DNA from: Geodermatophilaceae bacterium URHA0031
GTDB lineage: Bacteria > Actinomycetota > Actinomycetes > Mycobacteriales > Geodermatophilaceae
Length of the DNA stretch: 64,000 nt
Assembly (NCBI GenBank): GCA_000620205.1
Contig: JHVP01000001.1
Span: forward strand, 372,001-436,000
Direction of reading: 5' to 3'
Positions 19,672 through 29,844 of the stretch are shown here, one piece after another (positions within the stretch are counted from its first letter, which is position 1; each line of letters opens with the position of its first letter). A program made the translations under genes and the position numbers. The notes under the pieces were generated by a model. It searched no databases. It had not been told where the DNA came from and was given only the letters and a program-made list of their open reading frames with translations.

Positions 19672-21492
19672 GTGCCGCAGGAGCCCGAGCTGCACTACCC
19701 GCCTCCGCTGGGCCGTCCCCTGTCACCCCGGCCGGCCCCGCCGTCCGACGAGGGCCTGCGCCGGGTGACCCCGCAGCAGGTGCTGCTGGCCGCCGGTGCG
19801 GTCGCCGTCGTGGTCGCGGGGGCGGCATCGCTCAGCCTGGTCGGCCGGCTGGGCTCCACGGTGCTGGCGCTGGCCGCCACGGCAGCGTCCGTGCGCAGTG
19901 CGCGGCGCGGCCTGCGGGCGTCGGAGGAGACGCTGGCCATCGCAGCGGTGTCACTGGCGGTGCTCGGCGACCGCGCCGGCTCGACGGGCCGCGGCGTGCT
20001 GGTGCTCGGGCTGCTCGCCGGGCTCTGGTGGCTGCTCGGCCGGATCGCGCCGAGCACCGTCACCTGGCCGGTCGCCGCCTGGCTCTCCGCCCAGTTCGCC
20101 GTGCTCGTCGCGCTGACCGGCGGGGATCCGGCAGCGCTCCCGCAGGTCGCGGCGCTGCTCGGGACGGCGGTCGCCGGCCTGCTGGTCGCGTCGCGTGCCC
20201 GGCGGCCGGTGGCGCTGATCGCGCTGGTCACCGCGGCGCCGTGGTGGATCACCGGCGTCGTCGCGGGCCTCCGCCTGGTGTGGACGACGACCTCGGGGTC
20301 CACCGCCGTCCCCACCGGCCTGCTGCTCGTCGCCGCGGCGGGCGCGCTGCTGGCGCTGCGCCGCCGGCCGTCCCTGCGGCCGCTGCTCGGCCCACGCCCG
20401 ACGGTGCCCGTGCTCGCGGGCGGGGTCACCGGCGCCTCGGTCGCCGGGGTGCTGCAGGCGCTCGGGCCGGCCGGCGTCCCGACGGCGGGCTACGTCGGGC
20501 TGGTCACCGCAGCGCTGGTCGGCCAGTTCGCCTCCCCGGGCCCGCGGTCGCTGCTGCGCCCGGCCGGTCTCGCACTCGCCGCCACGGCCACCGGGGCGTC
20601 CGTCGTCCGGCTGCTGGTCGACGGCCACCTGACCGCGCTGGCCCTGCTGCTGCTCACCGCCGCGGCGCCGGCCGTGCTGGTCGCGGCCCGGCAGCCGGCC
20701 GACCGCCCCGGCGCGCTGCCCGTCACGGTGGGTTGCCTGGCGGGATCGGCCCTGCTGGCCGAGGCCGACGGATCGCTGACCCCGGGCGGGACCGGACCGC
20801 TGCTGCTGGCGCTGGCGGTCCTCGCCCTGGCCGCGGCCACCCTGGAACGCCACTCCCGATCCGAGGTTCCGCTGGCCGCCTCCGCGGTGCTGGTGGGCGT
20901 GGTCGCCGTGGCCCACCTCGGGCGCACCGGGCACGCGGCCGCCGCCTCGGTCGGGCTGGCCGTGCTGGGTGCCGCCCTGGTCGGCTACGCCTCCCGCACC
21001 GAGCGCGTCCCGGCGCGCGCCCTCGGCTGCGCGGCGCTGGTCGGAGCCGCCTGGCTGGCCGTCGGGGACGCCGGGGTGCGCGTTCCGGAGGCCTACACGC
21101 TGCCGCTGGCCGCGGTGCTGCTGCTGTACGCCGGCCGCCGACTGCGCACCGCGGGGTCGTGGACGTCGTGGGGCCCGGCGCTGGTGGCGGCGTTCGGCCC
21201 GTCAGTGGTGCTGAGCCTCGTGCAGCCCGACCTGCTCCGGGTGCTGCTGGTGGTCCTCGCCGCGACGCTCACCACGATCACGGCGACCGGTGCGGCGGTG
21301 CGGGCACCGTTCCTCGTGGGCGCGACCAGCCTCGTGGTCGTGGCGGTCGGCCGGTTGGCCGCGGTGCTGCCGGCGGCCGGCTCGGTCGCGGTGGCCGTCG
21401 CCGGCGTGCTGCTGCTGGCCGTCGGCGCGAGCTACGAGAGCCGCCGCCGCCAGGCCCGCGAGGCGGTCGCCTCCCTCGCCGACATGCGCTGA
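19672..21492 (+). CDS. polytopic membrane protein, paralogue of the preceding gene without the zinc ribbon
   Basis: 606 residues. It starts with a short soluble, Pro-rich segment (VPQEPELHYPPPLGRPLSP) and then RRVTPQQVLLAAGAVAVVVA, which aligns with the start of the membrane part of the upstream protein. The rest is hydrophobic, with the shared late motifs PEAYTLPLAAVLLL and YESRRRQAREAVASLADM. The GTG at 19672 has GGGAGG 8 bp upstream. A GTG at 19663 is possible. The frame remains open far upstream through the preceding gene, but that part is only a shadow of the first paralogue. No function is known. Confidence 0.8.
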   Translation: MPQEPELHYPPPLGRPLSPRPAPPSDEGLRRVTPQQVLLAAGAVAVVVAGAASLSLVGRLGSTVLALAATAASVRSARRGLRASEETLAIAAVSLAVLGDRAGSTGRGVLVLGLLAGLWWLLGRIAPSTVTWPVAAWLSAQFAVLVALTGGDPAALPQVAALLGTAVAGLLVASRARRPVALIALVTAAPWWITGVVAGLRLVWTTTSGSTAVPTGLLLVAAAGALLALRRRPSLRPLLGPRPTVPVLAGGVTGASVAGVLQALGPAGVPTAGYVGLVTAALVGQFASPGPRSLLRPAGLALAATATGASVVRLLVDGHLTALALLLLTAAAPAVLVAARQPADRPGALPVTVGCLAGSALLAEADGSLTPGGTGPLLLALAVLALAAATLERHSRSEVPLAASAVLVGVVAVAHLGRTGHAAAASVGLAVLGAALVGYASRTERVPARALGCAALVGAAWLAVGDAGVRVPEAYTLPLAAVLLLYAGRRLRTAGSWTSWGPALVAAFGPSVVLSLVQPDLLRVLLVVLAATLTTITATGAAVRAPFLVGATSLVVVAVGRLAAVLPAAGSVAVAVAGVLLLAVGASYESRRRQAREAVASLADMR

Positions 21493-21528
21493 CCCCTCTG
21501 CACTTTCGCGCGCGAAAGTGCAGAGGGG
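21493..21528. terminator. 36-bp perfect palindrome between convergent genes
   Basis: CCCCTCTGCACTTTCGCG is followed at once by its exact complement CGCGAAAGTGCAGAGGGG. It starts right after the stop of the membrane-protein gene and ends 10 bp before the stop of the GNAT gene. It is most simply a bidirectional terminator. The absence of any loop is unusual. Confidence 0.75.
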
Positions 21529-21538
21529 GCGGCGGCGG

Positions 21539-22105
21539 TCAGGGGGTGAAGAGGACCTCGGCGGCGACGGGGCGCCAGCCGGCGGCCAGGAAGGACCGCA
21601 GGGACGCCGTGTTCGCCGGCGCGACCTGGGCCCACAGCGGGGCGCCGTCGGGCACCAGGCCCGGGGAGGCCACCGCCAGCGCGGTGCCCAGCCCCCGTCC
21701 GCGCGCGGCCGGCTCGACCTCGACGGCGACCTCCCACCGGCCGCACACGCCGCGGCCGAGGGTGACCAACCCGTCGGCGTCCGGGGTGGTCCACACCCGG
21801 ACGCCGGTCCGGTGGGCCAGCGCCCGGATCACGCGGGGGTGCTCCCCCGGCGCCACCTCGACCAGGTCCAGCCCCGCCGTGACCGGCACGGGCGGCGCGA
21901 CCAGCACCGCGTCGAGCACCCCGGGCTCGGCACCCACCTCGTCGGCCAGCGCCGACAGGAAGCGGGCGCCCAGCGGCACCTCGATCGGATCGGGCGCGAC
22001 CTGCGCCGCCACCCAGGCCGGGTCGACGTCCGCGGCGACGACGTGCCACGCGGTGCCCCCGACGACGAGTGCCCGCATCCCGGAGGGTGCGGGCACGGTC
22101 ACCAC
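21539..22105 (-). CDS. GNAT-family N-acetyltransferase
   Basis: 188 residues. The C-terminal half has the acetyl-CoA-binding motif ARGRGLGTALAVA (about 131-143) and the late ANTASLRSFLAAGWRPV that is typical of GNAT enzymes. The N-terminal part (AWHVVAADVDPAWVAAQV) is not a clear GNAT core, so it may be a divergent second domain. The substrate is unknown. The start is uncertain: GTG at 22105 lacks a good ribosome site, and an ATG nine codons later is possible. Confidence 0.75.
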   Translation of the reverse strand: MVTVPAPSGMRALVVGGTAWHVVAADVDPAWVAAQVAPDPIEVPLGARFLSALADEVGAEPGVLDAVLVAPPVPVTAGLDLVEVAPGEHPRVIRALAHRTGVRVWTTPDADGLVTLGRGVCGRWEVAVEVEPAARGRGLGTALAVASPGLVPDGAPLWAQVAPANTASLRSFLAAGWRPVAAEVLFTP

Positions 22106-22164
22106 GCCGGCATCAGCGGCGGGGGTCTCCCCCGCAGCGAGCCGGTTCAGCAGAGTGCTGAGGT

Positions 22165-22536
22165 TCAGACGCGGAAGCCGAGGGCGCGCAGCTGCTCACG
22201 GCCGTCGTCGGTGATCTTGTCCGGGCCCCACGGCGGCATCCAGACCCAGTTGATCCGGATGTCGTCGACCAGACCGGGGCCGGGGCCGCCGGTGAGGGCC
22301 TGACGCGCCTGGTCCTCGATGACGTCGGTGAGCGGGCACGCCGCCGAGGTCAGCGTCATGTCGATGATCGCGACGTTGGCCTCGGTGTCGACGTCGAGGC
22401 CGTAGACCAGGCCCAGGTCGACGACGTTGACGCCCAGCTCGGGGTCGACGACGTCGCGCATGGCCTCCTCGACGTCCTCCAGCAGCGCGGACTTGCCGCC
22501 GTAGAGGCCGGCGTCGGGAGTGGTGGGCTCGGTCAT
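22165..22536 (-). CDS. sufT: Fe-S assembly protein SufT (DUF59/MIP18 family)
   Basis: 123-residue MIP18-type protein: VEEAMRDVVDPELGVNVVDLGLVYGL (about 22-47) contains the DPE motif, and LTSAACPLTDVIEDQ carries the conserved reactive Cys. SufT proteins help maturation of Fe-S enzymes under high demand. It is the last gene of the suf operon, 1 bp after the sufU stop. Confidence 0.92.
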   Translation of the reverse strand: MTEPTTPDAGLYGGKSALLEDVEEAMRDVVDPELGVNVVDLGLVYGLDVDTEANVAIIDMTLTSAACPLTDVIEDQARQALTGGPGPGLVDDIRINWVWMPPWGPDKITDDGREQLRALGFRV

Positions 22537-22537
22537 G

Positions 22538-22998
22538 TCAGTTCACCTTCTCTGTCGTGGACAGCGCGCGGGCGCTCGCGTCCTTCAGCGCCATCCAGCT
22601 CATCAGCGCGCACTTGACCCGGGCCGGGTACTTCGAGACGCCCGCGAACGCGACGGCGTCCTCCAGCTCGTCCTCGAGCTCCTCGGCCACCGCGGTGTCG
22701 CCCTTGCTCTGCATCAGCCGCATGAACTGCTCGCCGGTGCCCAGCGCGGTGGTCACGTCCTTGCCGATGACCAGGTCGTACATCGCCGACACCGACGCCT
22801 GGCTGATCGAGCAGCCCATGCCCTCGTAGGAGACGTCGGCGATCGTGTCGCCGTCCAGGTGCACCCGCAGGGTCACCTCGTCGCCGCACGTCGGGTTGAC
22901 GTGGTGCACCTCGGCCTCGAACGGGTCGCGGAGTCCGCGCCCGTGGGGGTTCCGGTAGTGGTCCAGGATGATGTCCTGGTACATCGACTGCAGCTGCA

Positions 22999-22999
<1 letters not shown>
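22538..22999 (-). CDS. sufU: SUF system scaffold/sulfur-acceptor protein SufU
   Basis: 153 residues of the IscU-like SufU family, which accepts persulfide sulfur from SufS through a zinc site. Ligand candidates are Cys38 with Asp40 (NPTCGDEV), Cys63 (EGMGCSISQAS) and Cys near 129 (RVKCALMSW). The insertion that separates SufU from IscU (about 85-115) is present. It abuts sufS. Confidence 0.95.
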
Positions 23000-25166
<2,167 letters not shown>

Positions 25167-25181
25167 GGGGTTTCTCGCTCC

Positions 25182-25526
25182 TCAGTGGGTGGCCGCGGCG
25201 ATGGGGGCGTCGACGTCGACGAGGACGTCGTCACCCTCCACCCGGACCGGGTAGACGGGGACCGGCTCGGTGGCCGGGAGGTTCGTGGGCTGACCGGTGC
25301 GCAGGTCGAAGCAGGAACCGTGCAGCGCGCACTCGATGGTGGGCGCGCCGTCGAACTCCTCGACCTCGCCGTCGGTCAGCGGGATGTCGGCGTGCGAGCA
25401 GCGGTCCTCGAGGGCGTAGAGCTCGCCGTCGAAGTCGACGACCGCGACGTCGACGTCGGGCAGCTCGATCCGCAGCGAGCCGTCCTCGGGCACCTCGGAC
25501 CGGGCGCACACCCGCTCGAAGGCCAT
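25182..25526 (-). CDS. Rieske [2Fe-2S] ferredoxin of the suf operon
   Basis: 114-residue Rieske-type ferredoxin: ligands Cys43/His45 (RCSHADIPL) and Cys66/His69 (ECALHGSCFDLRTG). Similar proteins are annotated as ferredoxin subunits of ring-hydroxylating dioxygenases, but the place between sufD and sufC is a conserved actinobacterial arrangement. It points to an electron-transfer role in cluster assembly rather than ring hydroxylation. That role is inference. Confidence 0.92.
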   Translation of the reverse strand: MAFERVCARSEVPEDGSLRIELPDVDVAVVDFDGELYALEDRCSHADIPLTDGEVEEFDGAPTIECALHGSCFDLRTGQPTNLPATEPVPVYPVRVEGDDVLVDVDAPIAAATH

Positions 25527-25529
25527 CGG

Positions 25530-26855
25530 TCAGACCACCTCGACCGGCTGCTCCTCGAGGTCCGGCAGCGCACCGAGGCGGGCCTCGATGGTCGCCATCA
25601 GCCGGTCCTGGAGGGCGGGGATGCCGATGTGCTGGACGACGTCGGCGAAGAAGCCGCGCACGACCAGCCGGCGGGCGGTCTCGGCGTCGATGCCGCGGGA
25701 GCACAGGTAGAACAGCTGCTCGTCGTCGAACCGGCCGGTGGCGCTGGCGTGCCCGGCGCCGACGATCTCGCCGGTCTCGATCTCCAGGTTGGGCACCGAG
25801 TCGGCGCGGGCGCCGTCGGTGAGCACCAGGTTGCGGTTGAGCTCGTAGGTGTCCGTGCCGATGGCCGCGGGGCGGATCCGGACGTCACCGATCCACACCG
25901 TGTGCGCCTTCTCGCCCTGCAGCGCGCCCTTGTAGACGACGTAGCTGCGGCAGTGCGGGGTGGCGTGGTCGACCCAGAGCCGGTGCTCCTGGTGCTGGGA
26001 CTCGTCGGCGAAGTACACGCCGTACAGGTCGGCCTGCCCGCCGGGGCCGGCGTACTGCACGTTGCTGACCAGCCGGACGAGGTCACCGCCGAGGGTCACC
26101 ACGACCTGCTTGAGGGTGGCGTCCCGGCCGACGACGGCGTCGTACTGGCCGCCGTGCACGGTGCCCGGAGCCCACTCCTGCACCGAGACGACGGTCAGCT
26201 GCGCCCCGTCGCCGAGCAGGAACGCCACGCCACCGGAGTAGCGGGCCAGACCGGCGTGGTCGAGCACGACGGTGGCCTGGGCGAACTGCCCGACCTCGAC
26301 GACCAGCTGACCCCAGACGACGTCCTCGCTGCCGGTGCCGGACAGCCGCAGGCTGACCGGGCGGTCGAGCACTGCCTCCTTGGCGATCCGGAGCACGTCG
26401 GCGCCGTCGCTGTACCGGCGGGTGAGCGCGGCGAGCCGGTCGACCGGCTCGGGCAGGCCCTGGAGCAGCGGGTCGCCCGCGGGGACGGAGGTGAGCTCGA
26501 CGCCCTCGGGCAGGTCGGTGTCCCACTGCAGACGGGTCGTGGACGGCGCACCGTCCAGCAGCGTCCGCAGCCGGCGCAGCGGGGTGAACCGCCACTCCTC
26601 CTCGCGGCCCGTGGGCCGCGGGAACGCATCCGGGTCGGTGGAGGTGAAGCGCTCGGCCGGCGAGCCGGTCGGTGCCGGGCCACCGTGCGAGTGCGCCCCG
26701 GGAGGCGTGTCGCCGGCGGTGCCGGTGCCGGGCGCCGGGGTGGTCGGCGGGCCGGCCTGCGCGCCCACGCCGGGGGCGAAGAGCTCCCCGGCGAGGGCGG
26801 CGGTGTCGGTGGTCAGGGTGGTCTGGTCGTCAGTACCGGTGTTCTGGGCCGACAT
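25530..26855 (-). CDS. sufD: Fe-S assembly protein SufD
   Basis: 441 residues. SufD partners SufB and SufC in the scaffold complex. The beta-helix core shows VVGRDATLKQVVVTLGGDLV and HCRSYVVYKGALQGEKAHTV, and the C-terminal GHASATGRFDDEQLFYLCSRG is typical, with the conserved His in VGAGHA. The first 75 residues are Gly/Pro/Thr-rich and probably disordered. The ATG at 26855 overlaps the sufB stop by one base (TGATG). A longer upstream reading would run over sufB. Confidence 0.94.
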   Translation of the reverse strand: MSAQNTGTDDQTTLTTDTAALAGELFAPGVGAQAGPPTTPAPGTGTAGDTPPGAHSHGGPAPTGSPAERFTSTDPDAFPRPTGREEEWRFTPLRRLRTLLDGAPSTTRLQWDTDLPEGVELTSVPAGDPLLQGLPEPVDRLAALTRRYSDGADVLRIAKEAVLDRPVSLRLSGTGSEDVVWGQLVVEVGQFAQATVVLDHAGLARYSGGVAFLLGDGAQLTVVSVQEWAPGTVHGGQYDAVVGRDATLKQVVVTLGGDLVRLVSNVQYAGPGGQADLYGVYFADESQHQEHRLWVDHATPHCRSYVVYKGALQGEKAHTVWIGDVRIRPAAIGTDTYELNRNLVLTDGARADSVPNLEIETGEIVGAGHASATGRFDDEQLFYLCSRGIDAETARRLVVRGFFADVVQHIGIPALQDRLMATIEARLGALPDLEEQPVEVV

Positions 26856-28297
26856 CAGCCGACGGCACCTTCCATCTGCAGCTCGATCAGGCGGTTCAGC
26901 TCGAGGGCGTACTCCATCGGCAGCTCCCGGGCGATCGGCTCGACGAAGCCGCGCACGACCATCGCCATCGCCTCGTCCTCGGACAGGCCGCGGCTCATCA
27001 GGTAGAAGAGCTGGTCGTCGCTGACCCGGGAGACGGTCGCCTCGTGGCCCATGGCGACGTCGTCCTCGCGGACGTCGACGTAGGGGTAGGTGTCCGACCG
27101 GCTGATGGTGTCGACCAGCAGCGCGTCGCACTTCACCGTCGACTTGGAGCCGTAGGCGCCCTCGTCGATCTGCACGAGGCCGCGGTAGGAGGTGCGGCCA
27201 CCGCCCCGGGCGACCGACTTGGAGACGATCGTCGAGGAGGTGTGCGGCGCGGCGTGCACCATCTTGGCGCCGGCGTCCTGGTGCTGGCCCTCGCCGGCGA
27301 AGGCGATGGACATGACCTCGCCCTTGGCGTGCTCACCGGTCATCCAGACGGCGGGGTACTTCATCGTCACCTTGGAGCCGATGTTGCCGTCGACCCACTC
27401 CATGGTCGCGCCCTCGTGGGCCACGGCCCGCTTGGTGACCAGGTTGTAGACGTTGTTCGACCAGTTCTGGATGGTCGTGTACCGGCAACGCGCGTTCTTC
27501 TTGACGATGATCTCGACGACCGCGGAGTGCAGCGAGTCGGTCTTGTAGATCGGCGCGGTGCAGCCCTCGACGTAGTGCACGTAGGCGCCCTCGTCGATGA
27601 TCATGAGGGTCCGCTCGAACTGGCCCATGTTCTCGGTGTTGATCCGGAAGTAGGCCTGCAGCGGGATCTCGACGTGGACGCCCTTGGGCACGTAGATGAA
27701 CGAGCCACCGGACCAGACCGCGGTGTTCAGCGCGGCGAACTTGTTGTCCCCGGCCGGGATGACCGAGCCGAAGTACTCACGGAACAGCTCCGGCTGCTCG
27801 CGCAGCGCCGTGTCGGTGTCCAGGAACAGGACGCCCTGCTCCTCGAGGTCCTCGCGGATCTTGTGGTAGACGACCTCGGACTCGTACTGGGCCGCGACAC
27901 CGGAGACCAGCCGCTGCTTCTCGGCCTCCGGGATGCCCAGCTTGTCGTAGGTGTTCTTGATGTCGTCGGGCAGGTCGTCCCACGAGGCGGCCTGCGCCTC
28001 GGTCGACCGCACGAAGTACTTGATGTTCTGGAAGTCGATCCCGGACAGGTCCGAGCCCCAGTCGGGCATGGGCTTCTTGCCGAAGATCTTCAGCGCCTTG
28101 AGACGCCGCTCGAGCATCCACTCGGGCTCGTTCTTGCGACGCGAGATGTCGCGGACGACGTCCTCGTTGATCCCGCGGGTCGCCGAGGCACCGGCGACGT
28201 CGGCGTCCGCCCAGCCGTACTTGTAGCGGCCGAGCGCATCGATCGTCTCGTCCTGCGTCATCGGCGTGCTGGCCACCGGCTGCTGGGTGCTGGTCAT
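26855..28297 (-). CDS. sufB: Fe-S assembly protein SufB
   Basis: 480-residue scaffold subunit on which clusters are built. Family signatures are [40 protein letters not shown] with the conserved Cys, [20 protein letters not shown], and the C-terminal [21 protein letters not shown]. No intein is present, in contrast to mycobacterial SufB. The start overlaps the sufR stop by 4 bp. Confidence 0.97.
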   Translation of the reverse strand: MTSTQQPVASTPMTQDETIDALGRYKYGWADADVAGASATRGINEDVVRDISRRKNEPEWMLERRLKALKIFGKKPMPDWGSDLSGIDFQNIKYFVRSTEAQAASWDDLPDDIKNTYDKLGIPEAEKQRLVSGVAAQYESEVVYHKIREDLEEQGVLFLDTDTALREQPELFREYFGSVIPAGDNKFAALNTAVWSGGSFIYVPKGVHVEIPLQAYFRINTENMGQFERTLMIIDEGAYVHYVEGCTAPIYKTDSLHSAVVEIIVKKNARCRYTTIQNWSNNVYNLVTKRAVAHEGATMEWVDGNIGSKVTMKYPAVWMTGEHAKGEVMSIAFAGEGQHQDAGAKMVHAAPHTSSTIVSKSVARGGGRTSYRGLVQIDEGAYGSKSTVKCDALLVDTISRSDTYPYVDVREDDVAMGHEATVSRVSDDQLFYLMSRGLSEDEAMAMVVRGFVEPIARELPMEYALELNRLIELQMEGAVG

Positions 28298-29109
28298 GCG
28301 GGGGTCCTCTCCCGGTCGATCGAGGGGGTGGTTCTCGTGCTGGCGCCGGCGTCGTGCGCCGCGGCGCTACCAGCAGGTACAGGGCGTGCAGGGACTGCTT
28401 TGTTCCGAGCGGGCGGGGTGATCTGGGCCGGGATGTGGGTGGTGCAGATCCCGTCGCCATGGGCGATCGTGGCCAGCCGCTGCACGTGGGTGCCGACGAG
28501 CTTGCTGATCACCGCTGTCTCAGCCTCGCACAGCTGCGGGAACTCGGCCGCGACGTGGGCCACCGGGCAGTGGTGCTGGCACAGCTGCCCGCCGCTGGAG
28601 ATCGCCGAGGCGGTGGCCGCGTAGCCCTCGGTGGTGAGCGCGCTGGCGAGCACCTGCGCCCGGTCCACGGGGGCCCCGGACTGCGCCTCGGCCGCCTCGA
28701 CCGCGGTGGTGCACCGCTCGGCCAGGCCCGACAGCTGCCGCTCGGCGACCGCCCGGACGGCGTCGGGACCGCCGTGTTCGGCCACGAAGCGCAGCGCGGT
28801 GAGCGCGAGGTCGTCGTAGGCGTGCGGGAAGGAGGAGCGGCCGGCGTCGGTGAGGGCGAAGCGGCGGGCCGGCCGGCCCCGGCCGCGCTGGCCACCGGGA
28901 GCCACCCGCTCGTCCACCCGGCCGGCGGCGAGCAGGCCGTCGAGGTGCCGGCGGACGGCGGCCGGGGAGATGCCCAGCCGGGCGGCCAGCTCGGCGGCGC
29001 TCTGCGGACCGTGCTCGAGGAGCAGCCCGCTCACCCGGTCACGGGTGCGCCCGTCCTCGGCCGGCACGGCCGGCGCGGGGACGGCGGCGCGCACCGCAGC
29101 GGTTTCCAC
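28294..29109 (-). CDS. sufR: Fe-S sensing repressor SufR
   Basis: 271-residue winged-helix regulator. The HTH lies at about 36-62 ([24 protein letters not shown]), followed by the wing with [16 protein letters not shown]. Four cysteines are placed to hold an Fe-S cluster: Cys177, Cys181, Cys194 and Cys222. In cyanobacteria and mycobacteria SufR represses suf when its [4Fe-4S] cluster is intact. A tail of about 40 residues past Cys222 is Pro/Ala-rich. It is the first gene of the operon, so it would autoregulate. The start is GTG at 29109, with no ribosome site but a -10 box 6 bp before it. Confidence 0.9.
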   Translation of the reverse strand: METAAVRAAVPAPAVPAEDGRTRDRVSGLLLEHGPQSAAELAARLGISPAAVRRHLDGLLAAGRVDERVAPGGQRGRGRPARRFALTDAGRSSFPHAYDDLALTALRFVAEHGGPDAVRAVAERQLSGLAERCTTAVEAAEAQSGAPVDRAQVLASALTTEGYAATASAISSGGQLCQHHCPVAHVAAEFPQLCEAETAVISKLVGTHVQRLATIAHGDGICTTHIPAQITPPARNKAVPARPVPAGSAAAHDAGASTRTTPSIDRERTPA

Positions 29110-29110
29110 A

Positions 29111-29143
29111 ACACGATTGTGTGCTTATTCGGCGAGCCCGCAA
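29111..29143 (-). promoter_or_regulatory. suf promoter with overlapping inverted repeat
   Basis: Read on the minus strand: -35 TTGCGG (29138-29143), a 16-bp spacer, -10 CACAAT (29116-29121), then 6 bp to the GTG of sufR, which suggests a leaderless transcript. The inverted repeat ACAC-N4-GTGT (29111-29122) covers the -10 box and is a good candidate for the SufR operator. The half-sites resemble the ACAC/GTGT arms I recall for mycobacterial SufR sites. Confidence 0.5.
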
Positions 29144-29146
29144 GCA

Positions 29147-29161
29147 AGGCGTGCCTTACCT
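29147..29161 (-). promoter_or_regulatory. candidate IdeR/DtxR iron box upstream of suf
   Basis: AGGTAAGGCACGCCT on the minus strand agrees with the DtxR/IdeR core AGGTTAGGCTAACCT at 11 of 15 positions. The inner AAGGC/GCCTT arms are palindromic. It lies just upstream of the -35 box. It would link suf expression to iron supply. Confidence 0.4.
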
Positions 29162-29291
29162 GCCGCTCCGGAGCGGTGGTCCCTCTCACCCGAACAGGAG
29201 GAGGACGCGACCGCGGTGGACGCGCAGTGTCGCCCCGTCACCCACCGTCACCCGGGCCGTCCGCCCCCGGGACAGCACGAGGAGGACCGCC

Positions 29292-29801
29292 ATGGTCGAG
29301 CCCCCACCCCGCGACGCCGCTGACCGCACGCCCGGAGGGCCTCCTGCGTCAGGTGTCGGCACGGCGGCACGAACCGGCCGGCAGGAGTCCGGTTCGGGCT
29401 ACTCGACCTGGGACGAGGACGGGTTCTCCGGGTGGGCCTGGTTCGCCGGCGGCCTGATGGTCCTCGTGGGCCTGTTCCAGGTCATGGCCGGCATCGCCGC
29501 CCTCGCGAGCGAGGGGTACTACACGGTCCCCGCCCGCGACCTCCTCATCGACGCCGACTACAGCACCTGGGGCTGGGTGCACCTGGTCCTGGGCCTGGTC
29601 ATGCTGGTCACCGGTGGTGGGCTGGCGTTCGGCAACACGGCCGCCCGTGCGGTCGGCGTCGCGCTGGCCGGGCTCAGCGCCCTGGTGAACCTGGTCTTCG
29701 TCACCGCGTCCCCGTTCGCGGCGACGCTGATCATCGCCCTGGACGTGTTCCTGGTCTACGCCATCACGGTGCACGGCGGCGAGCCCAGGCAGACGCGCTG
29801 A
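29292..29801 (+). CDS. DUF7144-like small membrane protein
   Basis: 169 residues: a polar N-terminus of about 50 residues, then four hydrophobic spans (GWAWFAGGLMVLVGLFQVMA; WVHLVLGLVMLVTGGGLAF; AARAVGVALAGLSALVNLVF; TLIIALDVFLVYAITV). This four-helix pattern, with WAWFAGGLMVL in the first span, matches a common actinobacterial membrane protein of unknown role. AGGAGG lies 7 bp before the ATG at 29292. It is divergent from sufR. Confidence 0.8.
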   Translation: MVEPPPRDAADRTPGGPPASGVGTAARTGRQESGSGYSTWDEDGFSGWAWFAGGLMVLVGLFQVMAGIAALASEGYYTVPARDLLIDADYSTWGWVHLVLGLVMLVTGGGLAFGNTAARAVGVALAGLSALVNLVFVTASPFAATLIIALDVFLVYAITVHGGEPRQTR

Positions 29802-29803
29802 CG

Positions 29804-29838
29804 CCGGCGCCCCCACCGCTGGGCGGTGAGGGCGCCGG
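29804..29838. terminator. bidirectional terminator between convergent genes
   Basis: CCGGCGCCC/GGGCGCCGG (29804-29812 with 29830-29838) encloses CACCGC/GCGGTG (29814-29819 with 29823-29828) and a 3-nt loop, 3 bp after the membrane-protein stop and 6 bp before the Clp stop. Confidence 0.75.
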
Positions 29839-29844
29839 ACCGGG

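Noticed and set aside
16202-19828. Open frame of about 1200 codons on the minus strand across the ABC-F and membrane-protein genes
   Set aside because: It overlaps two real genes in the wrong frame or strand and gives Gly/Arg/Gln-rich low-complexity sequence.
17395-21492. A single 1365-residue protein covering both membrane-protein genes
   Set aside because: Its first 750 residues are a shadow of the first paralogue in another frame. Only the part from 19672 on has the expected hydrophobic pattern and a ribosome site.
25182-25526. Ring-hydroxylating dioxygenase ferredoxin as the role of the Rieske protein
   Set aside because: No oxygenase or reductase genes are near, and the gene lies inside the suf operon, so an Fe-S assembly role is more likely.
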